Shown here piece after piece: positions 41,192 through 50,960 of a stretch of DNA of 64,000 nucleotides. Where the stretch lies: assembly GCF_000331515.1 (NCBI RefSeq), contig NZ_AMZO01000030.1, positions 1 through 64,000 on the forward strand, read 5' to 3'. Position 1 is the first letter of the stretch. Every line of letters starts with the position of its first letter. A model generated the notes under the pieces. It had not been told where the DNA came from, ran no database searches, and saw only the letters and a program-made list of their open reading frames with translations. The position numbers were made by a program, and so were the translations under genes. Origin of the DNA: Photobacterium marinum (lineage in GTDB: Bacteria; Pseudomonadota; Gammaproteobacteria; Enterobacterales; Vibrionaceae).

Positions 41192-43126
41192 ATGCGAAAG
41201 GGACTGAACCTAAGCAAAATTGCAGGCGCAGTAGCCGCTACAGTATTAATGGCTGGAATTTCAGGTACAGCAGTAGCTGCACCAACTCATGATAAGAATG
41301 TGATTGGTTATATTACTCAGTGGGAGGCATGGAAGGGCCCTAATGAAGGTTTTACCGCTAAAGGGGAAGCTAACCACCTGAACGTAAATATGGATATCTA
41401 CTCTATCCTTAACTTTTCTTTCTTCGGTGTTGCAAAGGATGGTTCACTGCATAGTGGTGACCTGAGGAACAAAAATATTTATCAGCCTAATGCTGTTCAG
41501 GAACCTGGTCCTTTGTTGCATCCGGACATTTATTCCAGTTGGGACCTTCATATTCTTTGGGGTGAATTGGAATATGTACACCAATTCCCTACGAATGAGC
41601 CATGGAACCAAGAACAGTACCTGAAAGTTAAAGAGCAAGGTTTTGTACCACATGGTAATGGCTGGTTACATGAGCCAACAGGTATCACAGGACAGTTCCC
41701 TATTCCTCTGAAAAAAGCTGGTGGTGCACCGGGGCTTATTGATCTTGCACACTCAAAAGGCGTGAAAGTAATGGCGTCTCTGGGTGGTTGGAGTATGTCG
41801 AAGCACTTCCCTGAAATGGCAGCAGATCCGGTTAAGAAAGCGCGTTTCATGGCGGATCTCGACAAGCTGATGGCCTTGGGTTTCGATGGTATTGATATTG
41901 ACTGGGAATATCCAGGCACTGGTGGTATGAACTTCAAGGGTAACCCTGAAGATTACGCTAATTTTGAGCAATTGATGGAAGATATCCGTAAGAAGATTGG
42001 ACCGAACAAGCTTCTTACTGCGGCATTCTCTGCTTCGACTGCAAAATTGGAAGGATTTAACTGGTCTCGCTTGTCTACCAGTATGGATTACTTCAACATG
42101 ATGACTTACGATCTCAATGGTGGTTGGTCTAATGTTGCTGGCCACAACGCGCCGCTATATCCATACCCAGAAGAAGAATATGCCGGTTTGAATCTGGATC
42201 ATCTGCGCAACTGGATGGCAGCAAAAGGTATTCCTTCCAATAAGATTAACTTCGGTGCGGCGTTCTATGGCCGTGGTGTCCAGACAACAGAAGCACAGGC
42301 TTATGTTGGTGCACCAACGGATAAACGCACAGTGAACTTTAGCGTGGATGGTCCGACAGAGTCAGCGGTTGACTTGGACAATTGGAAAGTATTTGAAGGC
42401 CAGCCTAACTATAACTACATCGTTAAAACTCCGGGCTGGGAACATAAATGGGATGCGAACGCAGAAGTCCCATATGCTGTTAAAGGTAAGTACTTCCTGA
42501 GCTATGATGATGTTCCGTCTATCGAGAAAAAAGCCCAGTACATTGTCGATAATAACCTTGGTGGTGTGATTGTATGGCAGGTTCACGGCGATATTAAATG
42601 TGAAGGTTCAATTGTCAGCCGAGGCCGTATGCTAAAAGAGTGTACTAAATTAAGTTCACCACTGGCTGAAGCGATTGATCGTGTATTCACTACCGGTGGT
42701 GGTACAGCTCCTAATCATGCGCCAGTTCTGACTGTACCTGCCGCTCAGTCGGCTCAGCCAGGGCAGGCTATAAGCTTCACTGTTTCTGCAACTGATGCTG
42801 ATGCTGGTGATAAGTTGTCCTTTAGCGTTACAAATGCAACTGTTGTTGATAACGGTGATGGCAGTGCAACGGTAACTTATAAAGCGCCAAACACTACTAC
42901 AAGCCTGAAAGAAGTCGTGACCATTACGGTAACCGACGGCAGTAAGAGTGTGACAAAAGATGTTGTTGTAAATGTGGATGTTGCCGGCACTGGTGAAACT
43001 ACTTGGGATGCAGGTAAGGTTTATGTTGGTGGTGATATTGTTGTTTACAACGGTGTGAAATATAAGGCTAAGTGGTGGACAAAAGGTGATAAGCCTGGAC
43101 AAAGTGATGTTTGGCAAAAAATCTGA
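41192..43126 (+). CDS. secreted GH18 chitinase with CBM5/12
   Basis: A 644-residue exported endo-chitinase. The signal peptide (about 1-30, ending AVAA) is followed by a GH18 catalytic barrel (about 35-490). The catalytic motif GFDGIDIDWEYPG has the acid/base Glu near 238, with conserved FNMMTYDLNGGW and a late VIVWQVHGD. A cadherin/Ig-like linker domain (about 515-600: NHAPVLTVPAAQSAQPGQ, ATDADAGDKLSF) leads to a C-terminal chitin-binding CBM5/12 (WDAGKVYVGGDIVVYNGVKY, WWTKGDKPG). GGAG seven bases before the ATG. It degrades environmental chitin. Confidence 0.95.
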   Translation: MRKGLNLSKIAGAVAATVLMAGISGTAVAAPTHDKNVIGYITQWEAWKGPNEGFTAKGEANHLNVNMDIYSILNFSFFGVAKDGSLHSGDLRNKNIYQPNAVQEPGPLLHPDIYSSWDLHILWGELEYVHQFPTNEPWNQEQYLKVKEQGFVPHGNGWLHEPTGITGQFPIPLKKAGGAPGLIDLAHSKGVKVMASLGGWSMSKHFPEMAADPVKKARFMADLDKLMALGFDGIDIDWEYPGTGGMNFKGNPEDYANFEQLMEDIRKKIGPNKLLTAAFSASTAKLEGFNWSRLSTSMDYFNMMTYDLNGGWSNVAGHNAPLYPYPEEEYAGLNLDHLRNWMAAKGIPSNKINFGAAFYGRGVQTTEAQAYVGAPTDKRTVNFSVDGPTESAVDLDNWKVFEGQPNYNYIVKTPGWEHKWDANAEVPYAVKGKYFLSYDDVPSIEKKAQYIVDNNLGGVIVWQVHGDIKCEGSIVSRGRMLKECTKLSSPLAEAIDRVFTTGGGTAPNHAPVLTVPAAQSAQPGQAISFTVSATDADAGDKLSFSVTNATVVDNGDGSATVTYKAPNTTTSLKEVVTITVTDGSKSVTKDVVVNVDVAGTGETTWDAGKVYVGGDIVVYNGVKYKAKWWTKGDKPGQSDVWQKI

Positions 43127-43154
43127 TTCCCTGCTTAACTTTGAATAGCAGTTT

Positions 43155-43182
43155 ACAGCCCTGATTTTTCAGGGCTGTTTTT
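43155..43182 (+). terminator. terminator of the chitinase gene
   Basis: Stem ACAGCCCTGA / TCAGGGCTGT plus TTTTTG. Confidence 0.9.
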
Positions 43183-43396
43183 GTTTAAAGCTTTAGAAAG
43201 GGAGGGGCACATAGCAAATGGAATATGCTTTGTCAGCCGGGTGAAATGGGAAGAATTCTGATATAACACACGTGATTGTAATAGTTATTAATTATCCTGA
43301 ACTATATAAACCAGCTTAAGCATAGGAAAATACCCATGTAAGCACTATAGTTAATAAGGTAGTTGGTTATTTGGATACTTTCTGAGGTGGGCGAAT

Positions 43397-43579
43397 ATGG
43401 AACTACGTAATAAATCAGGAGAAATAGCTAAACTTGCGGATAACCTGACCATAAAAGAGATCGTGGAAATGGGTTTCTCATTAGATATCTGTGACGAAAG
43501 TTATGATCCTAATGAACATTGGACAGTGACTGGTAAGACTCCTAAGGGTAAAGAAGAAAAAGATTACCCATCAAGCTGA
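43397..43579 (+). CDS. small hypothetical protein, 60 residues
   Basis: A soluble protein (NLTIKEIVEMGFSLDICDES then WTVTGKTPKGKEEKDYPSS) with charged C-terminus. GAGGTGGG before the ATG and a terminator after it support a gene. No family recognised. Confidence 0.6.
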   Translation: MELRNKSGEIAKLADNLTIKEIVEMGFSLDICDESYDPNEHWTVTGKTPKGKEEKDYPSS

Positions 43580-43607
43580 GATTAAGTGGTACAGTTTCTA
43601 GAGCAGG

Positions 43608-43632
43608 AGCCGGCAATGACCGGCTTTTGTTT
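43608..43632 (+). terminator. terminator after the 60-residue protein gene
   Basis: AGCCGG / CCGGCT stem followed by TTTGTTTT. Confidence 0.75.
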
Positions 43633-43805
43633 TGGCAACTTCAACACGGTCTTAGCTTATATGTGATTGAAATTTAAGCGCTTGGCTGAGGATTTTGTGA
43701 GTTGCATCACATTCGAGAAAACAGTACTTTATTTTGCTGTCGGATATGACATTATGAACTTATTCGATGCACATCACGTTAGTTTTTAACTGACGCATCC
43801 AGAAA

Positions 43806-43880
<75 letters not shown>

Positions 43881-43894
43881 AGAATTCTTCGCGA

Positions 43895-43924
43895 AAAGCC
43901 CACACTCAGGTGTGGGCTTTTTTG
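43895..43924 (+). terminator. terminator of tRNA-Gly
   Basis: Stem AAAGCCCACA / TGTGGGCTTT followed by TTT. Confidence 0.92.
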
Positions 43925-44022
43925 TATGCAGAGAAAAATAAAGTAACGAGATTGCTTAACTTGAAACAATACAATCTACTTTATTGTTATTGAGCTATCA
44001 TTCGAAATCTGAATCTAATAAC

Positions 44023-44090
44023 TTAGTCCAGATATAATCTGACAGTTACCAAAAGATAAATGGGTAACTGTTAGCTCAAATCTGGACTAA
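44023..44090. repeat. nested inverted repeat
   Basis: Outer arms TTAGTCCAGAT (44023-44033) and ATCTGGACTAA (44080-44090) enclose an inner pair CAGTTACC (44043-44050) / GGTAACTG (44063-44070). It lies between tRNA-Gly and the convergent Cof phosphatase gene. It has no T run and may be a small mobile-element relic or a processing structure. Confidence 0.5.
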
Positions 44091-44116
44091 TACATTTCAA
44101 TAATAAATATTAAAAG

Positions 44117-44926
44117 TTAATTATTCAGGATAAAGGTTTCAATTACCTGAGCCACACCATCATCATCGTTAGTAGCCGTGATGTGGTCAGCAAGCGCTTT
44201 GGTATCGTCGGTTGCGTTACCCATCGCTACGCCAAGACCTGCGTATTTCAGCATGTGGTGATCATTACCGGCATCACCCATGCAGATCACTTCGCTGGCA
44301 TCAATGTTCAGATGTTCGGCCAGTTTTGCAACACCTGCACCTTTGTTGCTGTTAGGGTTCATTAGCTCAAGGAAGAATGGTGCACTTTGTACAATGGTGT
44401 ACTGCTCATAAAGCGAAGCCGGAAGTTTTTCAATGGCTGCGGATAGAATTTCCGGATCAGCAACCATCATCACTTTGATGATTTCTTCATTGCAGTCCAG
44501 TTCTGCGAAGTCGATTTCAGTTACCGGAACACCGTTAATGGTTGACTCGTGTTGAGTGTAGGTGTTGTTCTCTGGCGTGATCAGGCCGCGCGTCGGAGAG
44601 AAAGCGTGTACATAAGCACCTAAATCACGCCCCAGGCTGGCGATATTTTTTGCATCACTACCCAGCATGATTTGTCTGTGAATGATTTCTTTGCTTTCAA
44701 CTCGCTGTACTAGTGAAGCATTGTAGCTCAGTGCGTAATCTTCATTGCTGGTCATGCCCAGTTCAGAGAGATAATTTGTAAGACCTTCTAGAGGACGTCC
44801 TGAAGCCAGTACGACCTGAACACCTTTTTCTCGTGCCTGTTTGATTGCCTGCTTGGTACGTTCAGAAATTTCTTTCTGCGAGTTTAGCAGGGTGCCATCC
44901 ATATCAAGTGCAACCAGTTTGTACAT
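44117..44926 (-). CDS. Cof-type HAD sugar phosphatase, YidA-like
   Basis: A 269-residue Cof/HAD-IIB phosphatase. Motif I is VALDMDGTLLN (Asp 8/10), motif II VVLASGRP, Lys in NSNKGAGVAKL and motif IV VICMGDAGNDHHML. Length and overall pattern match E. coli YidA (270 residues), which acts on sugar and other phosphates. The frame is open 75 codons upstream but that part crosses a terminator hairpin, so this ATG is chosen. Confidence 0.87.
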   Translation of the reverse strand: MYKLVALDMDGTLLNSQKEISERTKQAIKQAREKGVQVVLASGRPLEGLTNYLSELGMTSNEDYALSYNASLVQRVESKEIIHRQIMLGSDAKNIASLGRDLGAYVHAFSPTRGLITPENNTYTQHESTINGVPVTEIDFAELDCNEEIIKVMMVADPEILSAAIEKLPASLYEQYTIVQSAPFFLELMNPNSNKGAGVAKLAEHLNIDASEVICMGDAGNDHHMLKYAGLGVAMGNATDDTKALADHITATNDDDGVAQVIETFILNN

Positions 44927-45291
44927 GTTGTGTATCCGCATCCATAAAATTTTAGAACGCGCATAATACTCAATTTTTGTGACCAGCTCGACATCGAATA
45001 ATGACGAAACTGTGATCATCTGTGGTTGATTTGATTTCAGATAAAAAAGCAGCTCGTGAAGAGCTGCTAAATAGGAGGGAGTGGCGGATAAAAGTAGTAA
45101 CTTGAATTCGGGATAAGAATCCTGTGAACTAAAAGTTTGTTCAGTGAGCAACTTTTTCGACGTAAGAAGGACTAATCACAATTAGAAAATAGTGAAAGAC
45201 CTGTTGGATTAATGCTGGCAAATTACTAATAAAGCTGGTATTCATTTTAGTCTGTTAGAGTGAATAAATATGTAGAGTGAGAGCCTGAGCA
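44927..45291. other. 365-base intergenic region with leader terminator
   Basis: Between the divergent Cof phosphatase and aspartoacylase-like genes. It contains a reverse-strand terminator (45041-45068); otherwise no credible gene. Confidence 0.5.
45041..45068 (-). terminator. reverse-strand terminator in the leader of the Cof phosphatase gene
   Basis: AGCAGCTC / GAGCTGCT stem followed on the reverse strand by TTTTTTATC. It lies 115 bases before the phosphatase start with no gene upstream on that strand, so it ends a short RNA or attenuates the leader transcript. Confidence 0.7.
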
Positions 45292-46188
45292 GTGAATACA
45301 AGGAAAGGTAATATCAACTCCGTTGCGATCGTCGGCGGAACCCATGGTAATGAATTCAGTGGCATCTACCTGTTGCGTAAATGGCAGCAATTACCAGATG
45401 CTATTTCCCGTTCATCTTTTTCTGTAGAGACCGTATTTGCCAACCCGAAAGCCTTTGATGAGAACAAACGCTACCTGGATTGTGACCTGAACCGTCAGTT
45501 CGGCTTTGAAGATCTTAACAATACAGAACTGGCGAATTACGAGCAGAGCCGAGCTAAAGCGATCAACTACCAGCTTGGCCCGAAAGGTGATGCTAAAACA
45601 GACTTTATCATCGATTTGCATAACACCACCAGTAACATGGGACCGTCACTTATTCTGCTACAAAGTGATGCTTTCAACCGTAAAATGGCCGCTTATGTTA
45701 AATCTAAAATGCCGGATGCTGTGGTTGTATTGGAAGATCAGGTTTCAGTTGAAGAGCATTATTTCCTCAGTTCGATTTCAGCACAGGGTGTGATTGTTGA
45801 AGTAGGCCCTCAGCCACAGTCAGTGATCCGTCAGGATGTTCTTGATTGGATGGAAGAAATGACGGGGCATATTCTGGACTATATCGATCTGCACAATACG
45901 GATAAATTGCCTGAACTACCGAAAAGTTTTGAGGCCTTTAAATACATCGAAACTTTGAAGTTACCGGAAGATGAACAGGGAGAGCGAATCGGTATGGTTC
46001 ACCGCAATGTACAGGATGCCGATTTCAAACCGTTGTGTCCGGGGAACCCGATTTTTACTCTGTTTGATGGAAGCGTTATCTGTTGGGAAGGCGACTATGA
46101 AGCCTATCCGCACTTCATCAATGAAGCGGCTTACTATGATAATAACCTCGCAATGTCACTTGCTAAAAAGGTGACAGTTGAAGTTTAA
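45292..46188 (+). CDS. aspartoacylase / succinylglutamate desuccinylase-family protein
   Basis: A 298-residue zinc hydrolase that removes acyl groups from N-acyl amino acids. Ligands and catalytic residues are clear: VGGTHGNEFSG (zinc His and Glu, about 15-21), LDCDLNRQF with Arg for substrate binding, IDLHNTTSNMG (third zinc ligand) and VIVEVGPQPQ with the catalytic Glu. The HNTTSNMG form is like aspartoacylase (N-acetylaspartate deacetylase), but the real substrate could be another acyl amino acid. GTG start; no astE neighbours. Confidence 0.85.
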   Translation: MNTRKGNINSVAIVGGTHGNEFSGIYLLRKWQQLPDAISRSSFSVETVFANPKAFDENKRYLDCDLNRQFGFEDLNNTELANYEQSRAKAINYQLGPKGDAKTDFIIDLHNTTSNMGPSLILLQSDAFNRKMAAYVKSKMPDAVVVLEDQVSVEEHYFLSSISAQGVIVEVGPQPQSVIRQDVLDWMEEMTGHILDYIDLHNTDKLPELPKSFEAFKYIETLKLPEDEQGERIGMVHRNVQDADFKPLCPGNPIFTLFDGSVICWEGDYEAYPHFINEAAYYDNNLAMSLAKKVTVEV

Positions 46189-46213
46189 AATTGAGTGATT
46201 TTTCGTGAAATTC

Positions 46214-46250
46214 AAAATAGCGCCGGAGTGAAAATTCCGGCGCTATTTTA
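46214..46250. terminator. terminator between convergent genes
   Basis: A perfect fourteen-base stem AAAATAGCGCCGGA / TCCGGCGCTATTTT with AT flanks on both sides. Confidence 0.9.
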
Positions 46251-46307
46251 TATCGGTCAGAATAAAGTTCGTCAGCGAATTTACTTCTCGCTTGAGGTTT
46301 CTGATCT

Positions 46308-47042
46308 TCATTGAGATAAATCCAGGTGACGCTGTTTGATGAAATTCACGATCCATTGAGTAACAGTTAAGTGATCGGTTTTGCTATCCAGTGAAGCTTG
46401 TGCTGAATCGCGCTCCTGTTCACTGAATCGGTTCTTCAAGCATTGAATGAGATCATACGTGTATGCTGGGGTGAATTCCGGGTGCCCCTGAATACCGAGA
46501 AAATGATCGCCGACCTGAATCATCGCATAGGGGCAGTATTCGCTGCTGGCCAGCACAAGCGTCTCTGGTGGCAGTTCTGCTATCTGATCATTGTGGCTGA
46601 CTATCAGGGAATACGTTTCCACATCATCAGTTATCCAGCTATGACGGCGGGTTTCCTCTTGATTGAGTGCCACGGATTTAACACCAATAGCCCATCCGTT
46701 AAATGAAGGATAAACTTCCCCACCAAGTGATCTGGCGATCATCTGATGACCAAAGCAAATCCCGATATAAGGAATTTGCTGGTGATAGAGCTGGTGGATG
46801 AATGCTTCGAAAACACCTATCCACCTTGCTGCATCATTCACACTATAGCGACTGCCAGAAGTGATATAGGCATCGCATTCATCTAAAGTCTCCGGGTACT
46901 GGCCATCAATGACGCGGTAGAAATTGAGCAGCATAGTCGGATCAACCGGCTTGAACAGCTCGTTGAACATTTGCGGATAGTTGCCATGCTTTTCTTGTAA
47001 CTCGGGTCGTACGTCGTCACATAGCAGAACACCCAAAACCAT
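46308..47042 (-). CDS. class I glutamine amidotransferase
   Basis: A 244-residue stand-alone GATase of the GMP-synthase-like group. The nucleophile Cys is in YIGICFGHQMIA (about 95), the catalytic His/Glu in GIQGHPEFT, and an oxyanion SGSRYSV segment precedes. Such proteins hydrolyse gamma-glutamyl amides or supply ammonia. Its coupling to an alcohol dehydrogenase gene (12 bases apart) suggests a catabolic role, possibly gamma-glutamyl compound cleavage; inference. GGAG about seven bases before this ATG; a GTG two codons earlier overlaps the site. Confidence 0.82.
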   Translation of the reverse strand: MVLGVLLCDDVRPELQEKHGNYPQMFNELFKPVDPTMLLNFYRVIDGQYPETLDECDAYITSGSRYSVNDAARWIGVFEAFIHQLYHQQIPYIGICFGHQMIARSLGGEVYPSFNGWAIGVKSVALNQEETRRHSWITDDVETYSLIVSHNDQIAELPPETLVLASSEYCPYAMIQVGDHFLGIQGHPEFTPAYTYDLIQCLKNRFSEQERDSAQASLDSKTDHLTVTQWIVNFIKQRHLDLSQ

Positions 47043-47054
47043 ATTCACTCCACC

Positions 47055-48221
47055 TCATTGATAAATGAGTGTCCCTTTGACGGCATTAGTAAATATCTCT
47101 GCATACTGCTCTGCTGTGAAATGGATCGGATTACTCGCCGCAGAAGGGTCTGATGCTGCGATTTCACCAATTCGTTCAGCCTCTTTGCTGTCGATATCGA
47201 TGGCTGCAAGTGTGTGAGGAATATTCAGTTCGGTTCGCAGTGAGAGTAACCAGGCCATAACCGCATGAAAATCCGGTCTTGGCAGAGCAAGGTATCGTCC
47301 CATCCGGATCATTTTTTCATTGATATGGTCTTTATTGGCAGAAAGGACATACGGCAACAAAATGGCATTAAGCAGGCCGTGATGTTTATCGTAAATTGCT
47401 CCCAGGGTGTGGGATAGGGCATGTGTAGCGCCAACGCCTTTTTGAAATGCTGTTGCGGCCATACAGGCAGCAATCTGCATCTCGAAGCGGGCATTCAGAT
47501 TCTGGCCTTCCATGTAGGCGACAGGCAGGTAATGCGAAATTATCCGCATAGACTCCAGGGCTATGGCATCGGACATCGGGTGGAATGTGTGAGTACAGAG
47601 TGCTTCCAGACTATGTGACAGTGCATCCATCCCTGTGGCGGCAGTCAGCTCCGGCGGAAGATCTAAGGTTAATATCGGGTCCAGCAGTACCAGTTTCGGC
47701 ATCATTTTGGGGTGATAAATGATTTTTTTCTTATGCTCTAATTCATCTTTGATTATCGATGCCCGACCTACTTCTGAGCCTGTTCCTGCGGTTGTCGGAA
47801 TGGCAATGACAGGGGCTATTTGTTCCGGATCTGCTTTCTGCCAGTTTTCATCTTGGTGAACAAAATCCCATAGTGGAAATGCCTGCCTGGCAACCAACGC
47901 GACCGCTTTAGCTACGTCGATGCTGGAGCCGCCGCCTAAGGCGATAATGCCGTCATGCCTGCCATCGACGAAGTGTTTGATCCCGGCTTCAACATTGGCC
48001 CCGGTAGGGTTGCTTTGGATATGGCTGAATAATTCAACCGGTAAGTCGGCTTCGCAGCATCCCGAAATAATATTTCGCACCATCTTAGTTTCGGCCAGCT
48101 CATGATCTGTGATTAGCAGCGGGCGATGGATACCGGTATTCCGGCAATAGTCGGCAAGTTTGTTGGTGCAGCCTTCTCTGGCGATGATTTCTGTCGGGTA
48201 ATGCCAGTGTCCATAGGTCAT
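47055..48221 (-). CDS. iron-containing alcohol dehydrogenase
   Basis: A 388-residue group III dehydrogenase. The NAD loop is IIALGGGSSIDVAKAVAL (about 92-109). Metal ligands come from TGMDALSHSLEAL (Asp, His), GVGATHALSHTLGAIYDKHHG (two His), with TTAGTGSEV before. It oxidises an alcohol or reduces an aldehyde in the cytoplasm; substrate unknown. AGGAG seven bases upstream. Operon with the glutamine amidotransferase; divergent from tryptophanase. Confidence 0.9.
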   Translation of the reverse strand: MTYGHWHYPTEIIAREGCTNKLADYCRNTGIHRPLLITDHELAETKMVRNIISGCCEADLPVELFSHIQSNPTGANVEAGIKHFVDGRHDGIIALGGGSSIDVAKAVALVARQAFPLWDFVHQDENWQKADPEQIAPVIAIPTTAGTGSEVGRASIIKDELEHKKKIIYHPKMMPKLVLLDPILTLDLPPELTAATGMDALSHSLEALCTHTFHPMSDAIALESMRIISHYLPVAYMEGQNLNARFEMQIAACMAATAFQKGVGATHALSHTLGAIYDKHHGLLNAILLPYVLSANKDHINEKMIRMGRYLALPRPDFHAVMAWLLSLRTELNIPHTLAAIDIDSKEAERIGEIAASDPSAASNPIHFTAEQYAEIFTNAVKGTLIYQ

Positions 48222-48437
48222 GGTGGCGACTCCTAAAGGTTTTCGCTGAACTATCTTCTGGATTGAATCAGCAGTCGTTCAACTTTCGTATAGGGCAAGG
48301 CATGAATCGCGCCAGTTGCATGGAAACTCATGCCCTAACACATGGTTTTACAGGTGACTGATATATTTAACGTAGGAACAGGGAGAATATTCGTCAACTC
48401 AGGTGTACTACCCAGATGCGGCGATTAGGAGTGTGGT

Positions 48438-49838
48438 ATGAAACGAATTCCAGAGCCGTTTCGGATCAAAATGGTAGAGCCAATTCGGATGACAACACTG
48501 GCTGACAGGGAAGAGGCGCTGAAACTAGCGGGTTACAATCCGTTTGCGCTAAAAAGTGAAGATGTTTATATCGACCTGTTGACTGATTCCGGCACCGGGG
48601 CAATGAGTGAATCCCAGTGGGCGGGGTTGATGCTGGGGGATGAAGCTTATGCCGGTAGTCGGAATTACTATCATTTGAAAGCGACTGTTGAAGAGGTCTT
48701 CGGTTACCGGGACTTTGTGCCGACTCATCAGGGGCGTGGTGCCGAACAACTATTGTTTCCGTGCCTGGTTGAAAAAATGCAGCGGGAACGCGGTGGAAGC
48801 CATCCTGTATTTATTTCCAATTTTCATTTCGATACCACTGCTGCTCATGTTGAATTGTCCGGCGCCCAAGCCATTAATCTTGTGGATGAGCGAGCGTTCG
48901 ATACTGAATCGGATTTTAGCTGGAAAGGGAATATCGACCTGCAAAAGCTGGAAGATTGTGTCTGTCATTACGGGGTGGAGAATATTGCTGCCATTATTAT
49001 GACCATCACCTGTAACAGTACCGGCGGACAACCGGTATCAATGGCAAATCTGAAAGCGGTTTATGCTTTGGGTCGTCAATACCGCATTCCTGTGGTGATG
49101 GACTCGGCGCGGTTTTGTGAAAATGCCTGGTTTATAAAGCAGCGGGAAGAGGGGTTCCAGTACAAGTCGATTAAAGAAATCGTCAGGCAGATGTTTCGCT
49201 ATGCCGATATGCTGACGTTGTCTGCGAAAAAAGACCCAATGGTAAATATCGGTGGCCTTTGTGCTGTACGTGATGATCCTGTGTTATTTCAGGCTGTTCA
49301 GTCCCGTTGTGTGCCACTGGAAGGATTTGTGACCTATGGCGGTTTGGCCGGAAGGGATATGGAAGCGCTGGCTAGAGGATTATTTGACGGGTTGGATGAA
49401 GATTTTCTGACTTATCGAATTAAACAAGTTGAGTACCTTGGCTCTCGGCTTCATGATGCCGATGTTCCTGTTCAGTGGCCACCCGGCGGTCATGCGGTGT
49501 TTGTTGATGCCAAAAAGCTGTTACCACATATTCCGCCGGAAAGGTTTCCTGCTCAGGCATTGTGTAATGCACTGTATCTTGAAGCTGGCGTTCGTGCTGT
49601 AGAAATCGGTTCTCTTTTAATGGGGCGTGACCCTGTCACCAATAATCAGAAGCCATCTCCCTTTGAATTCATGCGCCTGACCATTCCGAGGCGTGTTTAT
49701 ACCAACGATCATATGGATTATGTCGCTGACGCTGTGATTGCTGTAGCAAGGTGTGCAAGGGCGTTAAAAGGGCTTGAATTTGAATATGAACCGCCAGTAC
49801 TACGCCATTTTATGGCGGTGATGAGGCCTTCTCTGTGA
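48438..49838 (+). CDS. tnaA: tryptophanase
   Basis: A 466-residue PLP beta-eliminating lyase that splits Trp to indole, pyruvate and ammonia. It follows E. coli TnaA throughout: LPEPFRI-type start, [42 protein letters not shown] with the PLP Lys (about 265), [11 protein letters not shown] and [12 protein letters not shown]. The last motif has Ile where tyrosine phenol-lyase has Arg for phenol recognition (MERG), favouring tryptophanase. AGGAG lies seven bases upstream. No TnaC-like leader (Trp before Pro-stop) and no tnaB permease are present, unlike E. coli. Confidence 0.88.
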   Translation: MKRIPEPFRIKMVEPIRMTTLADREEALKLAGYNPFALKSEDVYIDLLTDSGTGAMSESQWAGLMLGDEAYAGSRNYYHLKATVEEVFGYRDFVPTHQGRGAEQLLFPCLVEKMQRERGGSHPVFISNFHFDTTAAHVELSGAQAINLVDERAFDTESDFSWKGNIDLQKLEDCVCHYGVENIAAIIMTITCNSTGGQPVSMANLKAVYALGRQYRIPVVMDSARFCENAWFIKQREEGFQYKSIKEIVRQMFRYADMLTLSAKKDPMVNIGGLCAVRDDPVLFQAVQSRCVPLEGFVTYGGLAGRDMEALARGLFDGLDEDFLTYRIKQVEYLGSRLHDADVPVQWPPGGHAVFVDAKKLLPHIPPERFPAQALCNALYLEAGVRAVEIGSLLMGRDPVTNNQKPSPFEFMRLTIPRRVYTNDHMDYVADAVIAVARCARALKGLEFEYEPPVLRHFMAVMRPSL

Positions 49839-49998
49839 GCACAGTTTGAACAGAATAGAGTAAGGTTAGGATATTGAGCACAAGCAAATGGTTGTGACCT
49901 TTATCTCATAAAATAAAAAGCCTAATGATGCCAAAAGCTTAAAGACTATAGTCAAAGTGAAGTAGTCATAAAAAATCAGCAGAATAAGGAGCGTTCAA

Positions 49999-50814
49999 AT
50001 GAAGGAAAAAGCGCTATGGATAAAGTGGCTGACGGTGATTGGTTTACTGTGTTTAGCGTCCGTGGTCAATGCAGCGCAGCTGGTTTTTTCTCAGGACGGA
50101 GAGGTGCTGAAAACAGTCACTCTTGACGATATGAAGAAACAGCTCTCGACGCATCAGGTCGATATCTATGACCCTCAGTATGGTAAAGATAAGCGTTACA
50201 TCGGCTTTGCTCTTCATGATGTAATGGCGTTTGCCTACGGGAATTCATGGGAAAGCAAACTGACGTCAGATGTGAATTTTATTGCTCTGGATGGCTACCA
50301 GGCGGTATCAACCATGGATAAGCTGATGGAGCAGGGAGGTTATATTGTATTTCGCGATGTTGATACTCCGGAGTGGGAACTGATTGGTCACAACCAGTCG
50401 AATCCAGGACCATTTTATCTGGTCTGGAAAGGCGACAAGCAGACGCCGAAACAGGCTTATCCGTGGCCATATCAGTTAGCGGCAATCAACACTGTTGAAT
50501 TTCAGAATCGGTATCCGGCTGTTTATCCGGCCGGGGTAAAGAAGAATTCAAATGTGTTCAGTGGGTTCAAGATCTTTAAAGCTCGTTGCCTGAAATGTCA
50601 TGCTCTTGATCAACAGGGTGGGAAAGTCGGCCCGGACCTGAATGCGCCAATGAATATTCTGGCTTATCGTGATTCAGATATATTGCGTGAGTACATTCGT
50701 CAGCCCTCTAAATTCAGATATACCCAGATGCCGGATCATGCAGATCTCAGCAGTGAGCAAGTAGAGCGGATTTTGGAGTACCTCGAATATCAGGGCAAAC
50801 TGGGTAGCAAATAA
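49999..50814 (+). CDS. c-type cytochrome with molybdopterin-oxidoreductase-like N-domain
   Basis: A 271-residue exported protein. The signal peptide ends VNA near residue 25. Residues about 27-175 resemble the small substrate-side molybdopterin-binding oxidoreductase domain (ALHDVMAFAYG, FIALDGYQAVSTMDKL, WKGDKQTPKQAYPWPY) but without an obvious pterin Cys. The C-terminal cytochrome has the heme motif CLKCH (197-201) and the axial Met in RYTQMPDH. It probably passes electrons in the periplasm to or from an unlinked partner. AAGGAG lies seven bases ahead. Confidence 0.82.
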   Translation: MKEKALWIKWLTVIGLLCLASVVNAAQLVFSQDGEVLKTVTLDDMKKQLSTHQVDIYDPQYGKDKRYIGFALHDVMAFAYGNSWESKLTSDVNFIALDGYQAVSTMDKLMEQGGYIVFRDVDTPEWELIGHNQSNPGPFYLVWKGDKQTPKQAYPWPYQLAAINTVEFQNRYPAVYPAGVKKNSNVFSGFKIFKARCLKCHALDQQGGKVGPDLNAPMNILAYRDSDILREYIRQPSKFRYTQMPDHADLSSEQVERILEYLEYQGKLGSK

Positions 50815-50960
50815 TCATTTTGTCAGTGAGTTTCTGATACTGGCTAAGCTCGGTTTTTTGCCGGGCTTCTTGCCGTGATGAAAGATGGGGGTAGAATGGC
50901 TGCACAGGAACTAGGTTCCAATAATCAAAATAAAAAAGTTAGTCGAAAAGGAAGTTATAC

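Noticed and set aside
44927..45151. 75-codon extension of the Cof phosphatase
   Set aside because: It would translate across an intrinsic terminator hairpin, and the family begins at the MYKLVALDMDGT motif.
48222..48437. TnaC-like arrest peptide
   Set aside because: A 19-codon ORF is present, but it has no Trp and does not end in Pro-stop, so it cannot be called TnaC.
48438..49838. Tyrosine phenol-lyase
   Set aside because: The phenol-binding Arg motif (MERG) is replaced by VEIG as in tryptophanase.
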